Source: an uncultured delta proteobacterium
Lineage (GTDB): Bacteria; Desulfobacterota; WTBG01; CAIYCZ01
Direction: 5' to 3'
NCBI GenBank assembly: GCA_903924805.1
Contig: CAIYCZ010000115.1
Location: forward strand, 1-10,727
Length of the DNA: 10,727 nt
The position numbers and the translations under genes are program-made. Every line of letters begins with the position of its first letter. The stretch's first letter is position 1. Under the pieces are notes generated by a model. That model was given only the letters and a program-made list of their open reading frames with translations, was not told where the DNA came from and ran no database searches. Positions 1-6,247 of the stretch are shown here, piece after piece.

Positions 1-509
1 AGATAAACTGCTGCAGTAAAAAAAAACGTGAGTGCTGTATCCACCGTGCAGTAGTGAGAATGTATAACGTGTTCATAGCTTACCGCCAGGAAGAGAGCGC
101 CGGCTAGTCCCGCTGCTTCATTTTTTACCTTCTGCCCTATGAGATAGGTTAGCAACACCGTGGCGGTTCCCAGTGTGGCAGACAGCCCACGCGCAATAAG
201 GTAGAAAACCGTAGGGTCATGGACGAACTGAACGGCAAACTGATGCACGGACGCACATGCCCCGGTTATATAACCGGCGAGAAAATACAGGCCGTAAAAG
301 GAAAACAGTATGTACTGAAACAGAGACCCGTACTGGAACCGGTGAGGATTCAAATCACCGCTGCCAAACCTGGCCGCGTGGTTCACCACTTCGCTTTCAT
401 CGGGATGATCAATATCAGGCAGACCAAAGGTGATACCCCACAATCTCAGCACGAGGGAAAGAAACAGAATGAAAAGAAGCAGGCGTTTTTTAAAAATATA
501 TTCTGCCAT
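1..509 (-). CDS. GT39/PMT-family membrane glycosyltransferase, N-terminal part (cut by window edge)
   Basis: The frame is open from an ATG at 509 to the left edge: 169 residues, C-terminal part missing. A short basic N-terminus leads into a first membrane helix (about residues 9-29). A luminal/periplasmic-type loop follows with an HPDE motif (residues 35-38), then a G-D-L-N-P-H stretch and an aromatic YGSLFQY segment (60-66). More hydrophobic helices follow. This order matches bacterial members of the dolichyl-phosphate-mannose mannosyltransferase/ArnT superfamily, where the Asp-Glu pair in the first loop is catalytic and the donor is a polyprenyl-phosphate sugar. The acceptor cannot be read from sequence. 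The gene starts 35 bases after the stop of the Fe-S gene in the same direction, so co-transcription is likely. No good Shine-Dalgarno precedes this ATG, but no other in-frame ATG is near. Family call is solid; substrate unknown. Confidence 0.85.
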   Translation of the reverse strand, partial: MAEYIFKKRLLLFILFLSLVLRLWGITFGLPDIDHPDESEVVNHAARFGSGDLNPHRFQYGSLFQYILFSFYGLYFLAGYITGACASVHQFAVQFVHDPTVFYLIARGLSATLGTATVLLTYLIGQKVKNEAAGLAGALFLAVSYEHVIHSHYCTVDTALTFFFTAAVY

Positions 510-544
510 GATTTTTGTGGGTATGAGGGATTCTGAACTATAAA

Positions 545-1861
545 CTATGAACGTGTTGCATCCTGAAAACGGGCAAGAGCAAACCGTACAAACCGGGAGC
601 GCAGCTGTTCGCTGGCAAGCGCCCTATCTACCGGGGGAAGCGAGCACACAGCAGCAAGAATCCGGTTCATAAAATAATGTGTCCGGCTGGCTCCCTGGTC
701 AAACAGGAGGTCCGGCAGCCGGCCACGCTCAAGCATCATGCGGACAGTCTTCTCTATGGAGTTTTGCGGCACGCGGGGCTGAGTAGTCCGGCGAACCATT
801 GCTATGCCACCTGTAGTGCAGGTATCCGCACAAATTCCGCAGCCGATACAGAGTTCCTCTTTAACTGCAGGCAGCAGGTTGTTTGTGCGCTGTGCATCGG
901 CGCGATGGGCAGTCATGGTGATTGCTGTTACCGGGCAGGCGCGAGAGCATCGGGAGCATCCAGCACAGAGTTCAGGGGAGCAGGAAGCAATAAAGCCGCT
1001 GGGAGTTACCGTGATAAGGGAATACGTGTTCATGGCTTCAAGCTGGCCGCAGCAGCAGCCACAGCAGTTACAGATATAGGCCGGCTGTTCCACGACATTA
1101 TCGGCAATCTGTACCAGCCCGCCTTCGCGTGAAGCTTTGAGTATATCAAGTGCTTCAGCTTTCTCTATAGCGCGGCCAAAATTCCGGCGGGTGACAAAGT
1201 CAGCACCGGAATTAACCGACAGGCAATTCTCCAGCGGGGCATCGCAGGCTTTGCCCAGGTGCGCGTTCTTGTGCCGGCAGTAACAAAGAGACACCGCAAC
1301 AGCGCTTGCTTGCTCAATGATAGCGGTGGCCCGCTCCCAGTCGAGAACCTCAGGAAGTGCCTCGTCTTGCAGGGCGGTTTCGTGTACGAGGGTCCGGCCA
1401 ATGAATGTTTCTTTGCCAAACACTTCCCGGAAGAAGGTATCATCACCGTGTGCATAGGCTTCAAAAGCCTCGGCAAGGCGTTTTTTAGGGAGGCCGTCAT
1501 GTGCCCGCATCAATGAGAATTCAATGAAACCGACTACGGGAGGCGCAAGAAAATAGACAGTCTGGCCGGTGCCGGGGTTGATGAGATCGATAATCAATCC
1601 CCGCTCGCACATGCTGTCAAGGCGAACTTTCAGAACATCTTTCCGGATGTTGAATTTGACGGCGAGCTGTTCAAGGTGTGCCGGTTTTACGGGCATCCGT
1701 CCTGCAAGCACAGCATCTTCCGGAGAAAAGAGAATCTCAAGTATTTCCTGCCAGCCTTTCCGCGCACGGTCTGATGAGGGCTCAGGAAGGGCGGCAGTGC
1801 CCGCCTCAAGCCGTTTCACCAGAGCACGGTGAGCATGGCGGAGCGTATGTATGTGAGCCAT
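545..1861 (-). CDS. winged-helix / cysteine-rich / 2x[4Fe-4S] ferredoxin-domain protein, 438 aa
   Basis: Three parts are visible. Residues about 40-100 look like a helix-turn-helix/winged-helix region (LAVKFNIRKDVLKVRLDSM). A middle region carries C193, C195, C206 and C213, then a dense cysteine cluster at 264-271 (CNCCGCCC). The C-terminal part has two ferredoxin motifs: C299, C302, C305, C309 followed by Pro, and C338, C341, C344, C348 followed by Thr instead of the usual Pro. The two ferredoxin motifs should bind two [4Fe-4S] clusters; the middle cysteines could bind a further metal centre. I know similar Fe-S proteins of unassigned function from anaerobes, but no pathway can be named. There is no signal peptide or membrane helix, so it is probably cytoplasmic. 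AGGA lies 10 bases before the ATG. It sits between an SDR and a glycosyltransferase gene, all on one strand. A redox-sensing or electron-transfer role is inference only. Confidence 0.8.
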   Translation of the reverse strand: MAHIHTLRHAHRALVKRLEAGTAALPEPSSDRARKGWQEILEILFSPEDAVLAGRMPVKPAHLEQLAVKFNIRKDVLKVRLDSMCERGLIIDLINPGTGQTVYFLAPPVVGFIEFSLMRAHDGLPKKRLAEAFEAYAHGDDTFFREVFGKETFIGRTLVHETALQDEALPEVLDWERATAIIEQASAVAVSLCYCRHKNAHLGKACDAPLENCLSVNSGADFVTRRNFGRAIEKAEALDILKASREGGLVQIADNVVEQPAYICNCCGCCCGQLEAMNTYSLITVTPSGFIASCSPELCAGCSRCSRACPVTAITMTAHRADAQRTNNLLPAVKEELCIGCGICADTCTTGGIAMVRRTTQPRVPQNSIEKTVRMMLERGRLPDLLFDQGASRTHYFMNRILAAVCSLPPVDRALASEQLRSRFVRFALARFQDATRS

Positions 1862-1890
1862 AACTATCTAATCCTATTAAGTTTAAGAAA

Positions 1891-1922
1891 GGGTTCAAGG
1901 ATTCGAGGGTTCAAGGGTTCGA
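1891..1922 (+). repeat. 8-bp periodic repeat array, four units
   Basis: Four consecutive octamers fit the consensus GGRTTCRA. Seen as two 16-mers (1891-1906 and 1907-1922), the copies differ at one base. The array fills much of the spacer between the SDR stop and the Fe-S gene start. Confidence 0.85.
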
Positions 1923-1932
1923 GTATTAAAAA

Positions 1933-2871
1933 TTATTCACTTGACCCCTTGAATCCTTGGCCACTTGGACCCTGGACACTTTTTGCCATCGCCGCAAGCC
2001 CCTCACGTATGCCCCGTGGCCTGAATCCGAACTGGCTGAAAAACCTGTCTCCATTCAGTGACACATCTTTTGGCCGCGGAGCACGAGCCGGCACATCCTG
2101 CATCAGGGATTTCTTCAAAAGATCCAGAGGAAAGTTAAAAATCGATGCAAAGATCGATCCGAATTCATAGCGGTCAATCCGCTCAGGGCCGGTGAGGTGA
2201 TACAGATTCCCTGCGCTCCCCTGCAGTGCTGCCAGTTCCAACCCTCTGGCAGTATCCATGACATAGGTGAGGGTCCGGTACTGGTCTGCAAACAGGCTCA
2301 CCTGCTTTCCTGCCGTAAGAGAAGCCATCAGCCAGTCGCTAAAAGAGACATTTTCCCCGTTGCCCCACCCGTATTGAAGCGTGATGCGCACCACCAAAGA
2401 GTCTGCCGGGGAGTTACGACAGAGCTTTTCACCTTCGCGTTTTGTCTCCCCGTAGTAATTTATGGGACGGGGCTTGCATGTTTCATCATAGTTGCCTGTT
2501 TCACCGTCAAACACCAGATCAGTAGAGATATACACAACACGAATGCCGCATGCGCACGCTGCATCAAGAATATGCTGCGTGCCCATGACGTTCACCTCAC
2601 GTGCGCGTGACCTGTCTTTTTCACACAGATCTGGAGAAGACAGGGCAGCGGCGTGCAGTATGATGGAAGGCTTGACACGGGCAATTGTTTCAAGAACCCG
2701 GGACCTGCTGGTCAAATCGATCTGTAAAAAATTACAGCCCGCACTGTTTACGGGATGGGAATAATAGGTGGCGAACACCTCATGGCGGCCCTTTAAATAG
2801 TTACACAGGTTCCAGCCAACAAATCCGCTGCCGCCGGTAATTAAAAACCGTTCCTTTTTTTGATCATTCAT
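1933..2871 (-). CDS. RmlD-type NAD(P)-dependent sugar-nucleotide reductase / extended SDR, 312 aa
   Basis: An N-terminal Rossmann fold is marked by the GGSGFVG dinucleotide loop (residues 13-19). Other marks are an HAAA segment (73-76), STD at 116-118 and the catalytic Y-x-x-x-K at Y140-K144. These are the hallmarks of extended short-chain dehydrogenases of the RmlD/dTDP-4-dehydrorhamnose reductase group (RmlD_sub_bind). Length is normal for the family. The exact sugar substrate cannot be assigned; rmlA/B/C are not in the window. Its neighbour two genes downstream is a GT39-type glycosyltransferase, so a role in glycan synthesis is plausible. The last roughly 14 residues (from V299) are low-complexity Gly/Ser/Gln-rich and are encoded by an 8-bp repeat array, so they are probably not ancestral. 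No Shine-Dalgarno is seen before the ATG, which lies just downstream of the palindromic element. Confidence 0.85.
   Translation of the reverse strand: MNDQKKERFLITGGSGFVGWNLCNYLKGRHEVFATYYSHPVNSAGCNFLQIDLTSRSRVLETIARVKPSIILHAAALSSPDLCEKDRSRAREVNVMGTQHILDAACACGIRVVYISTDLVFDGETGNYDETCKPRPINYYGETKREGEKLCRNSPADSLVVRITLQYGWGNGENVSFSDWLMASLTAGKQVSLFADQYRTLTYVMDTARGLELAALQGSAGNLYHLTGPERIDRYEFGSIFASIFNFPLDLLKKSLMQDVPARAPRPKDVSLNGDRFFSQFGFRPRGIREGLAAMAKSVQGPSGQGFKGSSE
1941..1972 (-). repeat. opposed 8-bp repeat array overlapping the SDR 3' end
   Basis: Four octamers read on the minus strand fit GKGNYCAA or its close variant GGATTCAA. They are related to the array at 1891-1922 but lie in the opposite orientation. 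Positions 1896-1915 and 1940-1959 are inverted repeats with 18 of 20 bases matching, separated by 24 bases, so a transcript can form a strong hairpin. The array lies inside the SDR coding frame and supplies its last codons. Confidence 0.8.
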
Positions 2872-2896
2872 ATGTGTATAAAAGTTTATCGTTTTA

Positions 2897-3205
2897 GGTC
2901 TTCTCTACAATGAGTGGGTAAGCACAAACAGTGTGAGCGGCAGGGGAGGTTTTCATAGCCACAACACAACCTCCTGGCACCAGTGGAACGGCAGGTGCCT
3001 TGCGAATTCTGTAGTGCCAGACCCCATTGCATTAGCTTTGCCGGAGGCTCTGGAAGCTGCCTGCCCGGAGCACGATACGCACGCTGCCGGGGTCGTGACG
3101 TAAGCCACTGTGAATATTGTTGTGGCGCTGAAAACCTCCCCTGCCGCTCACGACAAGGATACTATACAAAGTGTTCCATGGTACCCACTTGATTGGGAGA
3201 AGACC
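2897..3205. mobile_element. 309-bp palindromic MITE-like element without coding capacity
   Basis: The ends are a perfect 9-bp inverted repeat, GGTCTTCTC at 2897-2905 and its complement at 3197-3205. Next inward, GTGGGTA (2914-2920) pairs with 3182-3188. A perfect 23-bp inverted repeat then pairs 2933-2955 with 3129-3151. After a 2-bp mismatch, 2958-2966 pairs with 3118-3126. The middle (about 2967-3117) is GC-rich and has smaller hairpins, such as GGCAC at 2976-2980 with GTGCC at 2995-2999. No transposase or believable gene lies inside. The flanks carry similar stretches, AAAAGTTTATC at 2880-2890 and AAAAGTTATC at 3206-3215, which could be a decayed target duplication or part of the heptamer tract. 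It occupies most of the 383-base gap between the MBL-fold gene and the SDR gene. A structured RNA or large bidirectional hairpin is the alternative. Confidence 0.7.
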
Positions 3206-3208
3206 AAA

Positions 3209-3250
3209 AGTTATCAGTTAACAGCCAACCACAAACGAGAAACACCAAAC
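3209..3250. repeat. degenerate 7-bp periodic tract
   Basis: Six consecutive heptamers cover this stretch. The first ends in ATC and the next five all end in AAC (examples AGTTAAC, CACAAAC, GAGAAAC). On the minus strand they read GTTNNNN. The tract lies between the stop codon of the MBL-fold gene and the right end of the palindromic element. Two related GTTT-starting heptamers (2885-2898 region, plus strand) occur at the other side of the element, in mirrored orientation. Confidence 0.55.
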
Positions 3251-3254
3251 TATT

Positions 3255-4007
3255 CTATACCCTGATTTTCATTAAATCCTCGCCAAGCATGACGTCACCC
3301 GGGAATTCTTTGCGCAGCGGCGTGAGCATGTCAGTGCTGTCACAGGGCGGATAGAAATGTGTCAAAAGGAGACGTTTGCACCGTGCTTCCCGGGCAATAA
3401 TACCGGCAAGGGACGGGATTAAATGTCCCTCACATTTCATGCCTTCAGGAAAAGCACATTCCAGGATGAGAAGGTTTGCTTCATGAGCAATCCTGATGAG
3501 GTTTTCGCAGTAGTCGGAATCTCCCGAATACACGACTGCCTGTTCACCGGTTTCAATGCGTATAGCCATGCTGTTTTCCGTGTGTTTAACCGGGGAGGTT
3601 TTTAAAACAAAAGATGGAAACGGCAGGGGGCTTTCCCCGACTTCAATCCAGTTGATGGTAAAATGTTCCGGAACAACCCATTTTCCATAGGCCATGGTAA
3701 AACAGCGGTAGAACTCTTTTAAGCCGGGCGGACCGACAATAAAAAGGTCTCTGGTCCTGAAAATACCGGGGGAGTATTTGGAAGCAAAAATAAAAGGAAT
3801 CATATCGGCGGTATGGTCGGTATGAAAATGGCTGTAGACAATTACATCGATGTCACTGATGGTGATACCTGCCTTCAGCATCTGGCGGAGAGCTCCGGGA
3901 CCCGTATCAAGAAGTATTTTAGCTGTGCCGGTGTCTGCCATAATGCAGGGGGAAGACCTCCGCAGGGAAGGCACGCATGTGCCGGAACCGATAATAGTTA
4001 TTTCCAT
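3255..4007 (-). CDS. MBL-fold metallo-hydrolase, RNase Z-like, 250 aa
   Basis: Metallo-beta-lactamase-fold hydrolase. From the chosen start, visible metal ligands are the HxHxDH motif (H60, H62, D64, H65), H142 (KHTENSM), D163 in a YSGDSD motif and H217 in LLLTHFYP; H195 in EGH is also typical. This pattern fits the ribonuclease Z/Elac-like subgroup, which binds two zinc ions and often cleaves phosphodiesters. The substrate here is unproven; true RNase Z is usually somewhat longer, and many 250-residue relatives are uncharacterised hydrolases. The longer frame starts at 4025, but GGAG lies 8 bases before the second ATG at 4007 and the conserved MEITIIGSG beta strand begins there, so I chose 4007. 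It is the first gene of the minus-strand group. A possible promoter lies about 80 bases upstream. The next gene follows after a 383-base repeat-filled gap, so co-transcription is uncertain. Confidence 0.87.
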   Translation of the reverse strand: MEITIIGSGTCVPSLRRSSPCIMADTGTAKILLDTGPGALRQMLKAGITISDIDVIVYSHFHTDHTADMIPFIFASKYSPGIFRTRDLFIVGPPGLKEFYRCFTMAYGKWVVPEHFTINWIEVGESPLPFPSFVLKTSPVKHTENSMAIRIETGEQAVVYSGDSDYCENLIRIAHEANLLILECAFPEGMKCEGHLIPSLAGIIAREARCKRLLLTHFYPPCDSTDMLTPLRKEFPGDVMLGEDLMKIRV

Positions 4008-4085
4008 ATGCCAAGCTCCGTACATTAATTAAGGGTTACTGGCTCAGAGAATACAGTCCATAGTGCGGGCACCTGAATGTAGATG

Positions 4086-4114
4086 TGAATAACCATTTTT
4101 TAGAAATAAGTCAA
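4086..4114 (-). promoter_or_regulatory. possible promoter for the MBL-fold gene
   Basis: On the minus strand TTGACT (4114-4109) is followed after 17 bases by TATTCA (4091-4086). The -35 is good, the -10 weak. It points to the MBL-fold gene starting at 4007. Confidence 0.35.
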
Positions 4115-4174
4115 TAGGGCACTCATGAGTAACGGGTACGGGTATAAAGAATTTCTTATTGCCACCTTTTTTTC

Positions 4175-4204
4175 TTGACAAGCAACGCATTGTATTCTTA
4201 TTTA
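4175..4204 (+). promoter_or_regulatory. possible promoter for the GcvH-like gene
   Basis: A perfect TTGACA (4175-4180) is followed after 18 bases by TATTTA (4199-4204), a weak -10. It lies in the divergent 288-base spacer between the MBL-fold and GcvH-like starts. The rest of that spacer (about 4026-4170) shows no other recognisable feature. Confidence 0.35.
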
Positions 4205-4295
4205 TTTGACATGAGGTACCATGGGGTGCTCACAACTCATATCGATTACGGTTGGCATTGAATCTTATCAATCACTATGCACGGAGAGCGTTGGT

Positions 4296-4694
4296 ATGAT
4301 ACCGGATCACTTAAAATATACGAAAACGCATGAATGGGTACGCATCAGCAGAAACAATACCGCCCGAGTCGGCGTTACCGAATACAGACAGAAGCGGTTC
4401 AAAAAAATTCTTTTTGTGCAGCTTCCTGAGACGGACGGTGAACTCGAACAGTTTGACTCATTTGCCGTTATCGAATCAGAAAAAACAGTCAGCGAACTGT
4501 TCTCTCCGTTAAGCGGGAGGATTGTAGCAGTAAATGAAGAGCTGGAGGATGACCCCTCACTTATTCAGCACGACCCGTATGGTGACGGGTGGTTTATAGA
4601 GCTTGAAAGTGTAAATGAAGACGAAGCCAAGAACCTTATGGATAGTGCTGAATATGAAGAATATATAAAGAAAGGCGGAACCGAGGACGACTGA
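4296..4694 (+). CDS. gcvH: GcvH-like lipoyl-carrier protein, 132 aa, stand-alone
   Basis: Glycine cleavage H-protein family. The canonical H protein carries an aminomethyl group on a lipoyl-lysine between the P, T and L proteins. The sequence opens with the family N-terminus (H-L-K-Y-T-K-x-H-E-W-V, residues 5-15). It then has a LFVQLPE strand (39-45) and the lipoylation site ESEKTVSE with Lys63, matching the usual position of the lipoyl lysine. The PLSGRIVAVNEEL and GDGWFIELE motifs follow. Length is normal. The frame could begin at 4221 (GAGG just upstream), adding 25 non-homologous residues. The ATG at 4296, with GGAGAG 7 bases upstream, fits the family start. No gcvT, gcvP, lplA or lipA is near, and several usual positions differ (TEYRQKRFKK replaces the typical T-D-F/Y-A-Q-x-x-L-G-D). 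It may be a carrier for another lipoyl-dependent process; that is inference. Confidence 0.88.
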   Translation: MIPDHLKYTKTHEWVRISRNNTARVGVTEYRQKRFKKILFVQLPETDGELEQFDSFAVIESEKTVSELFSPLSGRIVAVNEELEDDPSLIQHDPYGDGWFIELESVNEDEAKNLMDSAEYEEYIKKGGTEDD

Positions 4695-4728
4695 GCTTGC
4701 CCTCACCCGTATTCACCTGCCGCTGCAT

Positions 4729-4879
4729 CAGGCTGTTGAAAAACACCCATCTGCTGTGTTGCGCTCATCCCTCGTCATTGCAGCGTACCGCGTAGTACGC
4801 CTCATTCCTCGTGATGTTGCGCGCCTTGCATCTGAATGTTTTTGACCAGCCTGGGAAAAACAACTTTTTCAACAACCGG
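4729..4879. repeat. palindromic intergenic repeat element between convergent genes
   Basis: CAGGCTGTTGAAAAACA (4729-4745) is the inverted copy of 4837-4853, with two mismatches. A second right-hand arm at 4865-4877 can pair with 4731-4743 (12 of 13). The interior has near-direct repeats, CTCATCCCTCGTCATT (4764-4779) and CTCATTCCTCGTGATG (4801-4816), around a small palindrome with GCGTAC at 4783-4788 and GTACGC at 4795-4800. From memory, elements of this GTTGAAAAAC type are dispersed in Desulfobacterota and Nitrospirota genomes; this is not verified here. It lies between the ends of the GcvH-like and nitroreductase genes and could also stop transcription from both sides. Confidence 0.7.
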
Positions 4880-4907
4880 TTAGTGCTCCTGCACCATCAG
4901 CTGCCCG

Positions 4908-5564
4908 TTAGAAGCCAATCCAGGTTATAAAAGGTTCTATGGGGTCGCGCGGCGAGCGAAATTCATTAACTGGAGACTCAGAATCGGGGTATCCTGCAGC
5001 GATGATGAGCGCGATATCAAACTCCGGGGAAATGGCTGCCTCAGATCTGATAATGTCCTCATAGAGCAGAGCAAGGCCGATGGCACAGGTTCCAAGACCT
5101 CTGGCATGTGCTGCCAGCATAAGGTTCTGGGCAGCCATGCCAATATCCATGAGGCGATTTCCGGGCAGGCTCTTATGGATTGTCATGAGTATGGCGACCG
5201 GGGCATTATAGAAGCAGAGACTGCCGGTCTCTATGAACGAGCGGTTCTCCTCCCCCAGTTTTTTAAGAAACGGGCGCAGCTCCCTGAAGAGCGTCCGGGT
5301 TCTTTCAACATACAGGGCAGGGATGGTTTTGCCTTTGGAGGGATCGTAGGGCTTATAATTTTTTTCATGCGCCTCCCGGATGCTGGCGCTGAGTTTTGCA
5401 AGCGGTTCCCCGGTTATGATATGAAAATTCCAGGGTTGCTGATTTGAGGAAGACGGCGCCATGTGCGCTTCCTTAAGAATCGCTTCTATTATTTCCCGGG
5501 GGACGTCTTTAGAAAGAAACGTACGGATGCTTTTCCGTGTCATTAATCCTTCACTGAGTTCCAT
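4908..5564 (-). CDS. nitroreductase-family FMN-dependent oxidoreductase, 218 aa
   Basis: FMN-binding NADH/NADPH oxidoreductase of the nitroreductase fold, a cytoplasmic homodimer in known members. Seen motifs: R10-K-S-I-R14 near the N-terminus (binds the FMN phosphate), A-P-S-S-S-N-Q-Q-P-W at 36-45, DIGMAAQNLMLAAHARGLGTC at 140-160, and GYPDSESP at 191-198 near the C-terminus. Members reduce nitroaromatics, quinones or flavins, and some act in cofactor or iodotyrosine chemistry; this one's substrate cannot be read. The start is the first ATG, since the family usually has 8-10 residues before the R-x-S-I-R motif; the Shine-Dalgarno there is weak. A second ATG seven codons later has AAGGA upstream but would trim the family N-terminus. 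It follows the 88-aa gene by 12 bases, so the two are very likely co-transcribed. Confidence 0.9.
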   Translation of the reverse strand: MELSEGLMTRKSIRTFLSKDVPREIIEAILKEAHMAPSSSNQQPWNFHIITGEPLAKLSASIREAHEKNYKPYDPSKGKTIPALYVERTRTLFRELRPFLKKLGEENRSFIETGSLCFYNAPVAILMTIHKSLPGNRLMDIGMAAQNLMLAAHARGLGTCAIGLALLYEDIIRSEAAISPEFDIALIIAAGYPDSESPVNEFRSPRDPIEPFITWIGF

Positions 5565-5576
5565 ATATCTGCACCG

Positions 5577-5843
5577 TTACCTTTCCAGAGCCTCAACCAG
5601 TTTTGTGTAGCAGTCTTCAATTTCGTACAAACCCTTTTCAATATTTCTTATATAGATGCCCAGTTCACCAATAGTATCACGCAGCATATTAAAATCAATT
5701 TCTTCCTTCTCGGTCAGGGCAGCTATGTTTGTGATTTTGTCCTTCAGTATGCTTGCGGCATCAAAAAAGGATTGACATTCTGCGTAGTCTTCTACCAGAA
5801 TAGCATGGAGTTTATCTTTTACGTTACGTGATACGAGTGCCAT
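5577..5843 (-). CDS. small helical hypothetical protein, 88 aa
   Basis: I do not recognise a family. The product is acidic and almost wholly predicted helical by eye. Heptad-like leucine/isoleucine spacing runs through residues 32-88 (KDKITNIAALTEKEEID, LRDTIGELGIYIRNIEKGLYEIEDCYTKLVEAL), so a coiled coil or helical bundle is plausible. It has two cysteines (C23, C78), no signal peptide and no membrane helix. AAGG lies 9 bases before the ATG. The nitroreductase gene begins 12 bases after its stop, which suggests a two-gene operon. A partner or regulatory role for the nitroreductase is only a guess from context. Confidence 0.75.
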   Translation of the reverse strand: MALVSRNVKDKLHAILVEDYAECQSFFDAASILKDKITNIAALTEKEEIDFNMLRDTIGELGIYIRNIEKGLYEIEDCYTKLVEALER

Positions 5844-5989
5844 GGCTGTGTGCCTTTTATAAGTGGGTTATACGGATTAGACTGTTTACGTGCGCCAGCC
5901 ATACGGTGTTTCAGTAATTCATGTATCATATACGCACAAGCAAAAGCATGGCAAGCATAAAATTCTCATAGAAACGGAGAGGTGTACGT

Positions 5990-6247
5990 ATGTCAGGATT
6001 AAAGAGCAGCTATGAAATAGCACTGGAAAAAGTCAAGGGGATGGGCATTGGCGACGGAATTCCGCTCAGCGAAGAACAGAAACAGCAGGTGGCGGAAATC
6101 AGAAGAGCGTTTGCTGCAAAAGCGGCTGAAAAAAAGATTCTCCTGAAAGGGTCAGACGAGCTGCCGGACGAAATACGAAAACTTGAAATAAGACGTGACG
6201 AAAAGATAGCTGCGGTATACCAAGAGGCCCGCAAACAGAGCGAGTAA
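5990..6247 (+). CDS. small charged helical hypothetical protein, 85 aa
   Basis: I do not know a function. The product is rich in Lys, Glu, Arg and Ala. It has a short N-terminal part with KGMGIGDGIPLSEEQKQQVAEIRR (about 16-39) and a long helical segment (AKAAEKKILLKG..., EIRKLEIRRDEKIAAVYQEARKQ, about 44-83) that could form a helical hairpin. There is no signal peptide, membrane helix or cysteine, so it is probably cytoplasmic. A strong Shine-Dalgarno (GGAGAGG) lies a few bases before the ATG, which supports a real, well-translated gene. It is divergent from the 88-aa gene, with a 146-base spacer in which I see no clear promoter. Its stop codon directly touches the stop of the convergent exosortase-associated gene. 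Confidence 0.75.
   Translation: MSGLKSSYEIALEKVKGMGIGDGIPLSEEQKQQVAEIRRAFAAKAAEKKILLKGSDELPDEIRKLEIRRDEKIAAVYQEARKQSE

Noticed and set aside
219..536. Plus-strand open frame of 105 codons
   Set aside because: It lies opposite the clear GT39-type glycosyltransferase frame, has no family-like motifs and no reason to be coding.
677..1132. Plus-strand open frame of 151 codons opposite the Fe-S gene
   Set aside because: The minus-strand frame has two exact ferredoxin motifs, and the plus-strand product has none and is explained as its shadow.
2958..3126. Cobalamin-riboswitch-like words (GCCACTG, GCCAGGAG on opposite strands)
   Set aside because: The words fall on different strands and without the conserved core order of the riboswitch, so they are coincidental matches.
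2983..3192. Plus-strand open frame of 69 codons inside the palindromic element
   Set aside because: It is made of the inverted-repeat arms and the GC-rich core. The cysteine/arginine-rich product resembles no protein, and there is no ribosome-binding site.
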